Positions 34,071-42,862 of a stretch of 64,000 nucleotides of DNA are shown here, piece by piece. Where the stretch lies: positions 930,001 to 994,000 of the forward strand of contig CAWDHQ010000001.1 of NCBI GenBank assembly GCA_963802215.1, written 5' to 3'. The number at the start of each line of letters is the position of its first letter. Within the stretch, counting starts at the first letter, position 1. The notes below the pieces were generated by a model. It saw only the letters and a list, made by a program, of their open reading frames with translations, had not been told where the DNA came from and did not search any database. The DNA is from SHZI01 sp963802215. GTDB taxonomy: Bacteria > Pseudomonadota > Gammaproteobacteria > Steroidobacterales > GCA-2729495. Position numbers and translations under genes: made by a program.

Positions 34071-35234
34071 CTAGGTCTTGGTCCTCTCCGGCGACCACAG
34101 AATCATATGGCGCCCGCGCAGAACGTTGAGCCAGGCCAGCAGCAGCGCATAGTTCGTGAGCAGGTAGTAGTAGACAAGGTTACAGACGCGGCTGATCGCG
34201 CCCGGAAGGATCGTCGACCCGGCTCGGGCGACGCCGATCGCCACTGCGGTTGTCACAAGACCGGACAGCAGCAGAATGCGATAGCTCCCCAGAAGCGCCA
34301 GCCCCACCAGTGATAACGCCCCGATGACAAGGAAGAACGGCGTGAGGAACCTCAGGAGCTTGTGCATGAGCAGTTGAATGGAGAAGACGCCGTATCGCAC
34401 GGGATTCAACAGGGATCTCATCCGCAGCAGGCCACGGATGCTGCGGGTCAATATCCGCACCTTCCGACGGAACTCCACGTCATAGCTTTCCGACGCGGCC
34501 TCGACAGAAATCGCCTCGGGCTCATACACGACACGCCTGTGATTTCGCACGAGCGCCAGCGGCTCGACAAAATCGCTGATCATGTCATTGTCAATCTGCA
34601 CGTAGTCCTGCCGCCGGATGGCATATATGGAGCCGTTCACGCCGACGACTGAGGACAACTCGCTTTCCCGGCGCTTCATGAACTTCTCATAACTCCAGTA
34701 CAGCGTCTCGGCAGTACCAGCCCCCTCCCCGCTTGCACTGTAGACAAGTTGGCCGCAGACACCGGCCACCCCCGGGTCCGCGAAGTTACGCACCAGCTTC
34801 CTGACTGCATCGGGCCTGTAGAGGGCGTTCGCATCCGAGAACACGAGGATCTCGCCCGTCGCCCGCAGAGCCATCTGGTTCTGCATCCCGGTCTTGCCCG
34901 TCCTGCCAAACCGCTGGAGCACCACGCCGCGATCACTGAACGCCGCGACAATCTCATCGGTCCGATCGGTCGAACCGTCCGATGCGACAAAGATCTCGAG
35001 TTTCTCGCGCGGGTAATCCAGCGCCAGGGTGTTCTCCAGTTTGGAGCCGATCACGGCCTCTTCGTTGTAGGCCGATATGATCAGACTGACTTCCGGCTCA
35101 GCATCGTCAAGCAGCCTGTGACGCCGCACGAATGGACCCGCAGCGGCCAGAAACAGGGGGTAACCGATGGTCACAACGACCACCATCGCCATGGAGGCCC
35201 AGAGAATCGCCTCGAGCAGCGTGGACAAGGGCAT
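34071..35234 (-). CDS. Membrane-associated glycosyltransferase family 2
   Basis: A 387-residue protein with an N-terminal membrane segment (AILWASMAMVVVVTIGYPLFLA), a cytoplasmic GT2 domain (VSLIISAYNEEAVIG, IFVASDGSTDRT, ILVFSDANALYRPD) and two to three C-terminal membrane segments (FLTPFFLVIGALSLVGLALLGSYRILLLSG). The arrangement matches processive or membrane-inserted GT2 enzymes. A QxxRW motif is not obvious; RILTRSIRGLLRM occupies the place. It probably adds a sugar to a lipid carrier. It converges on the Wzy-like gene with 5 bases between and is alone on its strand. Confidence 0.87.
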   Translation of the reverse strand: MPLSTLLEAILWASMAMVVVVTIGYPLFLAAAGPFVRRHRLLDDAEPEVSLIISAYNEEAVIGSKLENTLALDYPREKLEIFVASDGSTDRTDEIVAAFSDRGVVLQRFGRTGKTGMQNQMALRATGEILVFSDANALYRPDAVRKLVRNFADPGVAGVCGQLVYSASGEGAGTAETLYWSYEKFMKRRESELSSVVGVNGSIYAIRRQDYVQIDNDMISDFVEPLALVRNHRRVVYEPEAISVEAASESYDVEFRRKVRILTRSIRGLLRMRSLLNPVRYGVFSIQLLMHKLLRFLTPFFLVIGALSLVGLALLGSYRILLLSGLVTTAVAIGVARAGSTILPGAISRVCNLVYYYLLTNYALLLAWLNVLRGRHMILWSPERTKT

Positions 35235-35463
35235 CTACCTCAGACTGTGTCCGTCCCCACGGAGCAGCGCCTGGCAGACCCGGGGGAGACGGAAGTTGTT
35301 CACAAGTACCGCAACTCGAACATTCTAGCCGCCCGGGGCAACCAGTCTTGTGACGGGGTCAGCGGTCGGACCTCTGTGCGGCAGTCCGCAGATTCCGGAG
35401 CCGTAAACCAGCATAATGGTAGGAATAGCGCCAACCTATAAGCGCGCACCAAGAGGTCTATAT
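35235..35463. other. Divergent intergenic region
   Basis: 229 bases between the divergent GT2 and acetyltransferase genes. TATAAG near 35439-35444 could be a -10 box for the rightward operon, with no clear -35. TGCGG-CAGT-CCGCA (35377-35390) is a small hairpin in the leader. AGAGG at 35452-35456 serves as ribosome site for the ATG at 35464. Confidence 0.35.
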
Positions 35464-35967
35464 ATGCCCATCGCCGATTCTGTCCAACTCGGGGAGAACG
35501 TCAAGGTGTTCCACCCGTCGCTGGTCAATCTCTATGGATGCACCGTGGGGGACGAGACTCGCATCGGAACATTCGTCGAGATCCAGAAGAACGCATCCAT
35601 TGGCGCCAGGTGCAAGATATCCTCCCATTCCTTCATCTGCGAGGGAGTCGTCATCGAGGATCAGGTCTTCATCGGCCATGGCGTGATGTTCACCAACGAC
35701 CGTTTCCCGCGCGCCACCAATCCGGATGGTACCCCTCAGGGCGAGGCGGACTGGACAGTCGAGCCGACGATCGTGCGACTGGGCGCTTCCATCGGCTCCA
35801 ATGCAACGATCATCGCCGGCGTCACGATTGGCGAGGGCGCGCTGATCGGCGCAGGCGCGGTGGTGACCAGGGATGTCCCCGCGTTTGGAATCGCGGTTGG
35901 CGTGCCGGCACGAATCATTGGCAGCACCAAGGAGCGGACCGGAACTTCCGCGAGAAACCCGAAATGA
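35464..35967 (+). CDS. Left-handed beta-helix N-acetyltransferase (WbpD/WlbB-like)
   Basis: ATG 35464, behind AGAGG, gives 167 residues made of hexapeptide repeats (VHPSLVNLYGCTVGDETRIGTFVEI, ASIGSNATIIAGVTIGEGALIGAGAVVT) with the NDRFPRATN loop of the WbpD/WxcM-N group. These enzymes acetylate the 3-amino group of UDP-sugars. It heads a six-step coupled operon and is followed by an oxidoreductase and aminotransferase, the same trio that makes 2,3-diamino uronic acids in other bacteria (WbpB/E/D-like). A longer ATG/GTG start upstream is possible but lacks the fold pattern. Confidence 0.88.
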   Translation: MPIADSVQLGENVKVFHPSLVNLYGCTVGDETRIGTFVEIQKNASIGARCKISSHSFICEGVVIEDQVFIGHGVMFTNDRFPRATNPDGTPQGEADWTVEPTIVRLGASIGSNATIIAGVTIGEGALIGAGAVVTRDVPAFGIAVGVPARIIGSTKERTGTSARNPK

Positions 35968-36986
35968 TCAACATAGGAATCTGCGGCTACGGCTACTGGG
36001 GACCGAATCTGGTCAGGAACTTCGCCGAGACACCCGGGGCGAACATCGCCGCCGTGGCCGACCTGGACCCCAAGAAGCTGGAGGTCGTCAAGCGACGGTT
36101 CCCGGCCGTCAAGACGACCACCCGTTTCCAGGACCTGCTCGTCGACCCGGCGATCGATGCAATTGCCATTGCAACTCCCGTCAGCACCCATTTCGAGCTG
36201 GGAATGGCGGCCCTCAAGGCAGGCAAACACCTGTGGCTGGAGAAGCCCATGACAGAGACCTCGCTCCAGGCGAGGAAGCTGGTCGAGGAGGCTGCAAAGC
36301 GCAATCTCGTACTGCTCGTAGACCATACGTTCATTTACACGGGCGCCATTCGCAAGATGGGGGAAATAATCAAGGCCGGGGACCTCGGCAAGGTCTATTA
36401 CTACGACTCGGTTCGCATCAATCTCGGGCTCTTCCAGCGTGACGTCAGCGTCATTTCCGACCTCGCCGTCCACGATTTCGCCATCCTCGACTACCTGCTG
36501 GGAGAGCACCCGACAGCGGTATCGGCGAGCGGCACGAATCACTTCCCCGGGACACCGGAAAATCTCGCCTATATCACCCTCTTCTACGGCTCCGGGACGA
36601 TCGCGCACACGAACGTCAGCTGGCTGGCTCCCGTGAAGGTCAGGCAGATCCTGATCGGCGGCAGCCAGAAGATGATCACCTATGATGATCTCGAGCCCAG
36701 CGAGAAGATCAAGATCTACGACAAGGGGATCAATTTCACGGACGACCCCCAGCAGATCCAGGAAATGCGCGTCGGCTACCGGACCGGGGACATGTGGGCC
36801 CCCAAGCTTTCGACGACCGAGGCATTGAGGCTGGAAGGCGAGCACTTCGTGGATTGCATCGAGCATGGCAAGGTACCGGAGACCGACGGGCGGCTGGGAC
36901 TACGCGTGGTCGAGATCATCGAGGCAGCCACGAGCTCGATGCGCGGCAAGGGTGAGACCGTTTACATTCAACATCAGGACAAGTGA
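35964..36986 (+). CDS. Gfo/Idh/MocA family sugar-nucleotide oxidoreductase
   Basis: ATG 35964 overlaps the previous stop (ATGA). The 340-residue protein begins INIGICGYGYWGPNLVRNF with a GxGxxG-type NAD site, then GKHLWLEKPMTET, the EKP motif that carries the family's conserved Lys. The C-terminal domain contains HDFAILDYLLGE (His in the active-site helix). It presumably oxidises the 3-hydroxyl of a UDP-sugar to a keto group, feeding the aminotransferase that follows. Substrate assignment to a UDP-N-acetylglucosaminuronic acid is inferred from the operon. Confidence 0.9.
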   Translation: MINIGICGYGYWGPNLVRNFAETPGANIAAVADLDPKKLEVVKRRFPAVKTTTRFQDLLVDPAIDAIAIATPVSTHFELGMAALKAGKHLWLEKPMTETSLQARKLVEEAAKRNLVLLVDHTFIYTGAIRKMGEIIKAGDLGKVYYYDSVRINLGLFQRDVSVISDLAVHDFAILDYLLGEHPTAVSASGTNHFPGTPENLAYITLFYGSGTIAHTNVSWLAPVKVRQILIGGSQKMITYDDLEPSEKIKIYDKGINFTDDPQQIQEMRVGYRTGDMWAPKLSTTEALRLEGEHFVDCIEHGKVPETDGRLGLRVVEIIEAATSSMRGKGETVYIQHQDK

Positions 36987-38086
36987 TCGTGATTCCTTTC
37001 GTAGACCTGAAGGCCCAGTACGCCGGGATAAAGAATGAGGTCAACGCCGCCATCCAGGGCGTCCTTGACTCGTGCCAGTTCACGCTTGGCAGCGAGGTTG
37101 TGAAATTCGAGGAAGAGTTCGCAGCCTACTCCGGGGCCCAGTTCGGCATGGGAGTAAACACTGGCACAAGTGCCCTCCACCTCGCACTGCTCGCGGCCGA
37201 TATCGGACCCGGTGACGAAGTGATCACGGTGCCATTCACCTTCGTGGCAACCGTGGCGGCGATCTACTACACCGGTGCCACGCCGGTCTTCGTGGACATC
37301 GACCCCCGGACGTTCACCATGGACCCGGCGGGCCTCGAAGCCGCCATTACGCCCCGGACGAAGGCCATCATTCCCGTGCACCTTTACGGGCAGATGGCGG
37401 ACATGGATCCCATCGTGGCAATTGCACGGAAGCGCGGCCTGGTCATCGTCGAGGACGCCTGCCAGGCACATGGCGCAGAGTACCGGGGACGACGTGCCGG
37501 AAGCATGGGCGACATGGGTTGCTTCAGCTTCTATCCAGGCAAGAATCTCGGTGCCTACGGCGAGGGAGGCATGGTTGTAACCAGCAACTCTGAGTACGCA
37601 CGCAAGATCCGCATGCTGCGGGACTGGGGCGCGGAGCAGAAGTACCAGCATGTGCTCAAGGGCTACAACTACAGGCTGGAAGGCATACAGGGTGCTGTTC
37701 TGCGGGTGAAGCTGCGCTACCTGGAGGCTTGGACCGAGGCGCGTCGGGCGGCCGGCAGGCGCTACGACGAACTGCTTGCGGGGAGCGGCGTACCGTTACC
37801 CGAGGCGATGCCCCATAACCGCCACGTGTACCACGTCTACGCCATCCGCACGCCCCGGCGGCAGGCACTTCAGGCCTCGCTACTGACTGATGGTGTCCAG
37901 ACCGGAATCCACTACCCGATCCCCGTGCATCTTTTGCCGGCCTATGCAGACCTCGGCTACAAGGCAGGCCAGTTCCCGCACTCGGAGCGGGCAGCCAACG
38001 AGGTCCTGTCACTGCCCATGTACCCGGAGCTGACAGCGCCCATGCAGGAACAGGTGGCTGCCGCAGTCCGCAAGGCCATCGGCTGA
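36983..38086 (+). CDS. DegT/DnrJ/EryC1/StrS aminotransferase 1 (WbpE-like)
   Basis: GTG 36983 overlaps the upstream stop. The 367-residue PLP enzyme shows NTGTSALHLALLAADIGPGDEVI (cofactor phosphate), IVEDACQAHGA (PLP-stacking Asp) and SFYPGKNLGAYGEGGMVVT, in which the Lys forms the Schiff base. It should aminate the 3-keto sugar made by the preceding oxidoreductase, using glutamate as donor. It is followed by an unknown Rossmann-like gene. The operon holds a second, distinct enzyme of this family at 41095. Confidence 0.92.
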   Translation: MIVIPFVDLKAQYAGIKNEVNAAIQGVLDSCQFTLGSEVVKFEEEFAAYSGAQFGMGVNTGTSALHLALLAADIGPGDEVITVPFTFVATVAAIYYTGATPVFVDIDPRTFTMDPAGLEAAITPRTKAIIPVHLYGQMADMDPIVAIARKRGLVIVEDACQAHGAEYRGRRAGSMGDMGCFSFYPGKNLGAYGEGGMVVTSNSEYARKIRMLRDWGAEQKYQHVLKGYNYRLEGIQGAVLRVKLRYLEAWTEARRAAGRRYDELLAGSGVPLPEAMPHNRHVYHVYAIRTPRRQALQASLLTDGVQTGIHYPIPVHLLPAYADLGYKAGQFPHSERAANEVLSLPMYPELTAPMQEQVAAAVRKAIG

Positions 38087-38090
38087 CGAC

Positions 38091-39104
38091 GTGGAGCCCG
38101 TGGCCCGACTGCCTGGCCTCAACCATCAGCGCCTGATCAACCTCATGCGCGCCGCGATCGACCGCTGCCAGCTGGACCTGTCCGGATACGTCGTGTTCAC
38201 CGAGGCGGCGTCGGGCGCCTACATCGTCACTCCGGTACTCGCAGCCATGGCAGGATCCACACGCGTCTATGCCCTGACCCGGGCAACCCGGCATGGCAGC
38301 GTCGAGCAGATCGCCGCCACAACCACCCGGCTTGCGGAGCTCGCGGGCGTTGCGTCGCGGATCGAGGTTATCAGCGAGAAGTCGCAACTCGCATTGTCGG
38401 AGGCCGACATAGTGACCAATAGCGGACATGTGCGTCCGCTGGACTCAGGAACGATTTCCCACCTCAAGAGCGGTGCAGTGATCCCGCTCATGTACGAGCG
38501 GTGGGAGTTTCGCGATGGCGACGTGGACCTGGCCGCATGCCGGGCGCGGGGCATCCGGGTCACGGGCACCAACGAGCGCCACTCCGGCGTCGACGTGTTC
38601 TCTTTTCTCGGGCCCATGGCCGTCAAGCTGCTGATGGATGCGGGTTGTTCCGTCTACACCTCGCGAATCCTCTTGCTCTGCGACAACGACTTCGCCTCCT
38701 ACATCGCCACGGGACTCACCGCCGTCGGCGCCGATGTGGTCAGGGCCACAGCCGCCACCGATGCGACCATCCACGGTGAATTCGACGCGGTGCTCGTGAG
38801 CCGGACGCCAAACTCAACCGGCGCGCTCCCGTCAGCGGAAATTCAGGCCATTGCCCAACGGTGGCCGGGCGCGATCGTGGCCGTCTACTGGGGGGACGTC
38901 GACCGCAGTGCGCTACAGGTCGCAAGGCTGAGTTTCTGGCCGCGCGAAGCCCCGGTGAAAGGGCACATGGGCATACTCCCGTCCGACATCGGACCGGAGG
39001 CCATCGTCCGGCTCCAGTCCGGGAGCCTCAAGGCTGCCGAAGCTCTCCTGCGCTACCCGGATGACCCGGGTCACCCTTCGCACGACTTCGGGCAGCCCCT
39101 CTAG
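38091..39104 (+). CDS. Unknown Rossmann-like protein, weakly dehydrogenase-like
   Basis: The GTG at 38091 begins a 337-residue protein that I do not recognise. A middle segment (CRARGIRVTGTNERHSGVDVFSFLG) resembles D-2-hydroxyacid dehydrogenases, and the following RILLLCDNDFASYIATGLTAVGADVVRA has the beta-alpha-beta pattern of a nucleotide site but lacks the usual GxGxxG. LSEADIVTNSGHVRPLDS also resembles that family. The cofactor site may be degenerate. Its position between an aminotransferase and an N-formyltransferase suggests a role in making or controlling an acylated amino sugar. No membrane segment or signal is seen. Confidence 0.6.
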   Translation: MEPVARLPGLNHQRLINLMRAAIDRCQLDLSGYVVFTEAASGAYIVTPVLAAMAGSTRVYALTRATRHGSVEQIAATTTRLAELAGVASRIEVISEKSQLALSEADIVTNSGHVRPLDSGTISHLKSGAVIPLMYERWEFRDGDVDLAACRARGIRVTGTNERHSGVDVFSFLGPMAVKLLMDAGCSVYTSRILLLCDNDFASYIATGLTAVGADVVRATAATDATIHGEFDAVLVSRTPNSTGALPSAEIQAIAQRWPGAIVAVYWGDVDRSALQVARLSFWPREAPVKGHMGILPSDIGPEAIVRLQSGSLKAAEALLRYPDDPGHPSHDFGQPL

Positions 39105-39113
39105 GCATCCGGC

Positions 39114-40127
39114 ATGACCCGACGCTGGCGTGTACTGCTGATCGGCCTGGGCGAGACCGCCCTGAGTGCGCTGGACTCCCTGGCGGACCGGCTTCAGGTC
39201 GTTGGAGTCGTTCGGCCCGCTGCCCCCGGAGCAACCAGCCCCGATGCCGTCCTGGCCCGCGCCACAAGCCTCGGAATCCCGGTCTTCAGCGACACCTCCC
39301 CCGCTGCCATTTCGCAGGTAGTCCTGGACGCCCGCCCGGACTGCGTCGTCGTGTCTTCTTACGACCGGATCTTCAATCGGGACCTTCTCCAGAAAGTCCC
39401 CTTCGTGAATGTTCACTACTCCCCTCTCCCGGAGTACCGGGGACGGGCGAACGTGAACTGGGCCATCATCAACAACGAGCCTCACACCGCCATCAGCATC
39501 CACGTCATGGCCCCCGACCTCGATGCCGGCAACATCCTCTTTCAGGAAAGGGTGGCGATACTCCCCGAGGATACCGCCGGGTCACTCTACGCGAAGCTGA
39601 ACACCCTGCAGCACCAGCACCTGGCGGCTGCAATCGAGCGCTTTCTTGAAGGAGACCCGGGCACGCCGCAGGCGGAGGGCCGGGCCAGCTACGGGTGCAC
39701 AAGGCTGCCCTCGGACGGGTGCATCGACTGGTCCGCACCCACCGGCACGATCGCGCGCCTGATCAGGGCGCTGGATCCGCCATTTCCGGGCGCCTACACC
39801 TACCTTGGTGAGCGCAAACTTGTCATCTGGAGCGCGGAGCCGGTCGAATGCCCCAGGAACTATGCTGGCCGGATTCCCGGCCGGGTGGTCTCGAGGTCGG
39901 CTTCCGACGGCCATGTTGACGTCCTGACGGGTGATGGCGTATTGCGCCTCATGTCGGTCCAGCTCGAGGGAGAAGAGGCGGGAACCGCGAGCGCCGCGAT
40001 CAGATCTGTCCGCCTGTCGCTGGGACTCAGCCTGGAATCTCTGCTTGCGAGGGTGCGACAGCTTGAAACCAGACTGCAGGCCGCCGGGTTTACCGAACAA
40101 CACAGGGACGAAGGATCCGGATCATGA
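39114..40127 (+). CDS. Sugar-nucleotide N-formyltransferase
   Basis: A 337-residue protein of the methionyl-tRNA formyltransferase fold. The N-terminal domain has FVNVHYSPLPEYRGRANVNWAI (Asn and His of the catalytic triad) and DLDAGNILFQE (Asp). A C-terminal domain follows from about residue 205 (GCIDWSAPTGTIARLIRALDPPFPGAYTYLG), as in ArnA and other sugar formyltransferases. It should transfer formyl from 10-formyl-tetrahydrofolate to an amino group on a nucleotide sugar, most likely one made by the neighbouring aminotransferases. It differs clearly from the shorter protein at 6320. Confidence 0.9.
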   Translation: MTRRWRVLLIGLGETALSALDSLADRLQVVGVVRPAAPGATSPDAVLARATSLGIPVFSDTSPAAISQVVLDARPDCVVVSSYDRIFNRDLLQKVPFVNVHYSPLPEYRGRANVNWAIINNEPHTAISIHVMAPDLDAGNILFQERVAILPEDTAGSLYAKLNTLQHQHLAAAIERFLEGDPGTPQAEGRASYGCTRLPSDGCIDWSAPTGTIARLIRALDPPFPGAYTYLGERKLVIWSAEPVECPRNYAGRIPGRVVSRSASDGHVDVLTGDGVLRLMSVQLEGEEAGTASAAIRSVRLSLGLSLESLLARVRQLETRLQAAGFTEQHRDEGSGS

Positions 40128-41098
40128 AGATTGATGGAGCACGCATACTTGTAACGGGCGGCTGCGGACTCGTGGGATCGACCACCATCGATCTCCTCCT
40201 CCGCGACCACGATCCCCGGCAGATCGTCATCTTCGACAATCTCAACCGGGGCACTCTTGCCAATGTCGAAGAGTCGCTGAAGGACGCCAGGGTGACCCTC
40301 CTTCGCCAGGACATCCGGGATCCGCAGGCCGTGCGCGACGCCATGAGCGGCATGGACGCCGTAATTCACATGGCAACCCTGAGAATCACGGCCTGCGCCG
40401 CCGAACCGCGCGAAGCGCTGGGCGTGATGTGCGACGGCAGTTTCAATGTCATCGAAGCCGCCCAGGCTGCCGGGATCAGGAAATTCGTCACGGCCTCCAG
40501 CGCTTCGATCTACGGACTGGCGGACCATTTCCCCACCCGTGAGGACCATCATCCCTACAACAATCGCACCTGGTACGGCGCCAGCAAGATCATGCTCGAG
40601 GGACTCCTCCGCTCCTACAACGACATGCATGGCCTGCCTTACGTCGCCCTGCGCTACTTCAACGTGTACGGCCCCCGGATGGACATTCACGGCAAGTACA
40701 CGGAGGTCCTCATCCGCTGGATGGAACGCATCGCTGCCGGCCAGCCGCCCCTGATCCTGGGCGACGGGAAGACCACGATGGACTTCATCTACATCGAGGA
40801 CGTTGCACGGTCCAACGTGCTGGCACTGGAGTCCGACGTGAGTGACGAGGTGTTCAACGTGGCAAGCGGCGTCGAGACCAGCCTCAATGACCTTGCCGCG
40901 GCGCTGCTCGAGGTGATGGGTTCCAGTCTCAAGCCGGAGTACGGGCCGGAGCGCTCAGTAAACGCGGTCTCGAGGCGGCTGGCAGACACCTCCAAGGCCA
41001 GGCGCGTCCTCGGCTTTGAAGCCCGGGTCGATCTGAAACAGGGACTGGCAAGGCTGGTCGACTGGTGGCAGGCGAACCGGAAGGCGGTATCTGCATGA
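40124..41098 (+). CDS. NAD-dependent sugar epimerase/dehydratase (SDR extended family)
   Basis: ATG 40124 overlaps the formyltransferase stop. The 324-residue enzyme has the NAD site LVTGGCGLVGS (about residues 9-19), the SDR catalytic Ser in TASSASIYG and Tyr/Lys in WYGASKIMLE, and the FNVYGPRMD motif. It belongs to the GalE/WbpP-like group. It may epimerise or dehydrate a UDP- or other nucleotide-linked sugar. A Thr/Ser-rich middle (ADHFPTREDHHPYNNR) is typical. It is coupled to the aminotransferase that follows. Confidence 0.9.
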   Translation: MKIDGARILVTGGCGLVGSTTIDLLLRDHDPRQIVIFDNLNRGTLANVEESLKDARVTLLRQDIRDPQAVRDAMSGMDAVIHMATLRITACAAEPREALGVMCDGSFNVIEAAQAAGIRKFVTASSASIYGLADHFPTREDHHPYNNRTWYGASKIMLEGLLRSYNDMHGLPYVALRYFNVYGPRMDIHGKYTEVLIRWMERIAAGQPPLILGDGKTTMDFIYIEDVARSNVLALESDVSDEVFNVASGVETSLNDLAAALLEVMGSSLKPEYGPERSVNAVSRRLADTSKARRVLGFEARVDLKQGLARLVDWWQANRKAVSA

Positions 41099-42258
41099 TT
41101 CCCATTGCCAGGCCGGTGATGGACGAGAAGGAGGCCGACGCTGCTCGGCGGGTCATCCTCAGCGGCTGGACCACACAGGGCCCCGAGGTTGCTGCGTTTG
41201 AGCGGGAGTTTGCCGAGTCGGTCGGCGCCGCCCATGCCTGCGCCGTCTCCAACTGCACGACGGCCCTCCACCTGGCGCTGGTGGCAGTCGGGGTGGGCAA
41301 TGGCGACGAGGTCATAACGGTAAGCCACTCGTTCATCGCCACGGCCAATGCCATCCGCTATTGCGGCGCGACCCCGGTGTTCGTCGATATCGACCCACTG
41401 ACTTACAACATCGATGCGAACCTGATTGCCGCAGCCATCACCCGGAAGACCAGGGCCATTCTGTGCGTCCATCAGATGGGAATGCCCTGTGACCTGGCTG
41501 CGATCCTGGCCATTGCGCGGCCCCGGAACCTGCCTGTGATCGAGGATGCGGCCTGCGCCATCGGCAGCAGCATCTCATGGGGTGATGCCTGGGAACCCAT
41601 TGGCAAGCCCCACGGTGACATCGCCTGCTTCTCCTTCCACCCCAGGAAGGTGATCAGCACCGGCGACGGAGGCATGCTGACCACTTCCAACCCTGACTGG
41701 GACCAGCGCTTCCGGCTGCTCAGGCAACATGCCATGAGCGTTCCGGATACGGTGCGTCACGGCGCGAGCCAGGTCGTGTTCGAGGCCTATCCGGAAGTCG
41801 GCTACAACTACCGCATGACGGACATCCAGGCGGCCGTTGGACGGGAACAGCTGAAGAGGCTGCCGGAAATCATCGCTAGACGCCGCGGAATCGCCCAGCG
41901 ATACCGCGAGCTGCTCGCGGACATGCCCGGCCTGGGCCTGCCGACCGAGCCGGCCTATGCAAGAAGCAACTGGCAGAGTTTCTGCGTGAGGCTACCGGAC
42001 CACTGCGATCAGAAGGGAGTCATGCAGGAGATGCTCAACCGGGGCGTGGCAACGCGACGGGGGATCATGTGCAGCCACCGCGAGGCGGCCTACCTCGGGC
42101 ACACCCTCCGGCATCCGTTGCCACGCTCGGAGGACGCACAGGACCGTTCCGTCATGCTGCCCCTCTACCCCCAGATGACCGACGAAGATGTCACTTTCGT
42201 CTCGGGCTGCCTCCGCGATGCCTGCTCCGTCAGAATCGCGACTGTGGGACGACGATGA
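41095..42258 (+). CDS. DegT/DnrJ/EryC1/StrS aminotransferase 2
   Basis: ATG 41095 overlaps the upstream stop (ATGA). The 387-residue PLP enzyme reads SNCTTALHLALVAVGVGNGDEVITVSHSFIA, IEDAACAIGS and SFHPRKVISTGDGGMLTTS with the Schiff-base Lys. It is longer than the first copy and carries the MGMPCDLAAI and LRQHAMSV blocks of a different subgroup (4-aminotransferases acting on 4-keto sugars are likely, but not proved). Its 3' end overlaps the convergent export gene by 29 bases. Confidence 0.9.
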   Translation: MIPIARPVMDEKEADAARRVILSGWTTQGPEVAAFEREFAESVGAAHACAVSNCTTALHLALVAVGVGNGDEVITVSHSFIATANAIRYCGATPVFVDIDPLTYNIDANLIAAAITRKTRAILCVHQMGMPCDLAAILAIARPRNLPVIEDAACAIGSSISWGDAWEPIGKPHGDIACFSFHPRKVISTGDGGMLTTSNPDWDQRFRLLRQHAMSVPDTVRHGASQVVFEAYPEVGYNYRMTDIQAAVGREQLKRLPEIIARRRGIAQRYRELLADMPGLGLPTEPAYARSNWQSFCVRLPDHCDQKGVMQEMLNRGVATRRGIMCSHREAAYLGHTLRHPLPRSEDAQDRSVMLPLYPQMTDEDVTFVSGCLRDACSVRIATVGRR

Positions 42259-42862
42259 TGTCACCGGGCTTCAGCTCCCGGTTCTGTGACAGGTCCCCGT
42301 CATCCAGAAGGTCTCCAAGGCGGATCCGGGTCCGGGTTTCCTTGCCGTTCTCGGTCCGGATGAGCAGCGACCGGTTCGGCGCCGCAAACTCGGTAATGCC
42401 GTCGACCTGGAGAAGAACGTCGAGGACCCTGAGCCCCGCCCGATAGGGAACAGCACTTGGGGTGGTCACCTGGCCGATCACCTGAACCTGGCTGAGCGTA
42501 CCAACGGCGCTGCTCACGATGACGCTGACCTTCGGCCCCCGGATGAATTCCGCAAGGGCGACCTCGATGTCGCCAGCCAGCTGTGCCGGAGTCTTGCCCA
42601 CGGCCAGCATGTCCTCCACCAGGGGCGTTGAGATCTTTCCATCCGGTCGAACCGGCACCTCGGTAGACAGTTCGGGGCTCCGCCAGACAAAGATCTGCAG
42701 GGTGTCTCCAGGGCCAATCTGGTAGTCACTGCGCGCAGGCGCCCCGGGTAGAGCCGCCCCGGCCGGAGATGGCTTGTCTGGTGACTGGCCGACCACGGAA
42801 GGCGAGAGCAACACCGTGACCAGGATGACCACGCCGGAAAGGAACGACCTCAATGCATGCAT
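42230..42862 (-). CDS. Polysaccharide export protein (Wza/PEP-CTERM export type)
   Basis: A 210-residue protein with a signal peptide (about residues 1-26). The conserved DYQIGPGDTLQIFVWRSPELSTEVPVRPDGKISTPLVEDM block is the Poly_export domain of Wza-like proteins. A SLBB-like part (VQVIGQVTTPSAVPYRAGLRVLDVLLQVDG) follows, and ELKPGDIIVVPQSRF is typical of the end. It likely forms part of the outer-membrane conduit. It lacks the lipobox Cys that classical Wza has: the signal ends VVGQS. It is divergent from the chain-length gene and has a 29-base convergent overlap with the aminotransferase. Confidence 0.9.
   Translation of the reverse strand: MHALRSFLSGVVILVTVLLSPSVVGQSPDKPSPAGAALPGAPARSDYQIGPGDTLQIFVWRSPELSTEVPVRPDGKISTPLVEDMLAVGKTPAQLAGDIEVALAEFIRGPKVSVIVSSAVGTLSQVQVIGQVTTPSAVPYRAGLRVLDVLLQVDGITEFAAPNRSLLIRTENGKETRTRIRLGDLLDDGDLSQNRELKPGDIIVVPQSRF

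Noticed and set aside
35736..36866. A 376-codon minus-strand frame opposite the acetyltransferase and oxidoreductase genes.
   Set aside because: It is antisense to two well-recognised genes that are coupled by ATGA, and it lacks any fold or ribosome site.
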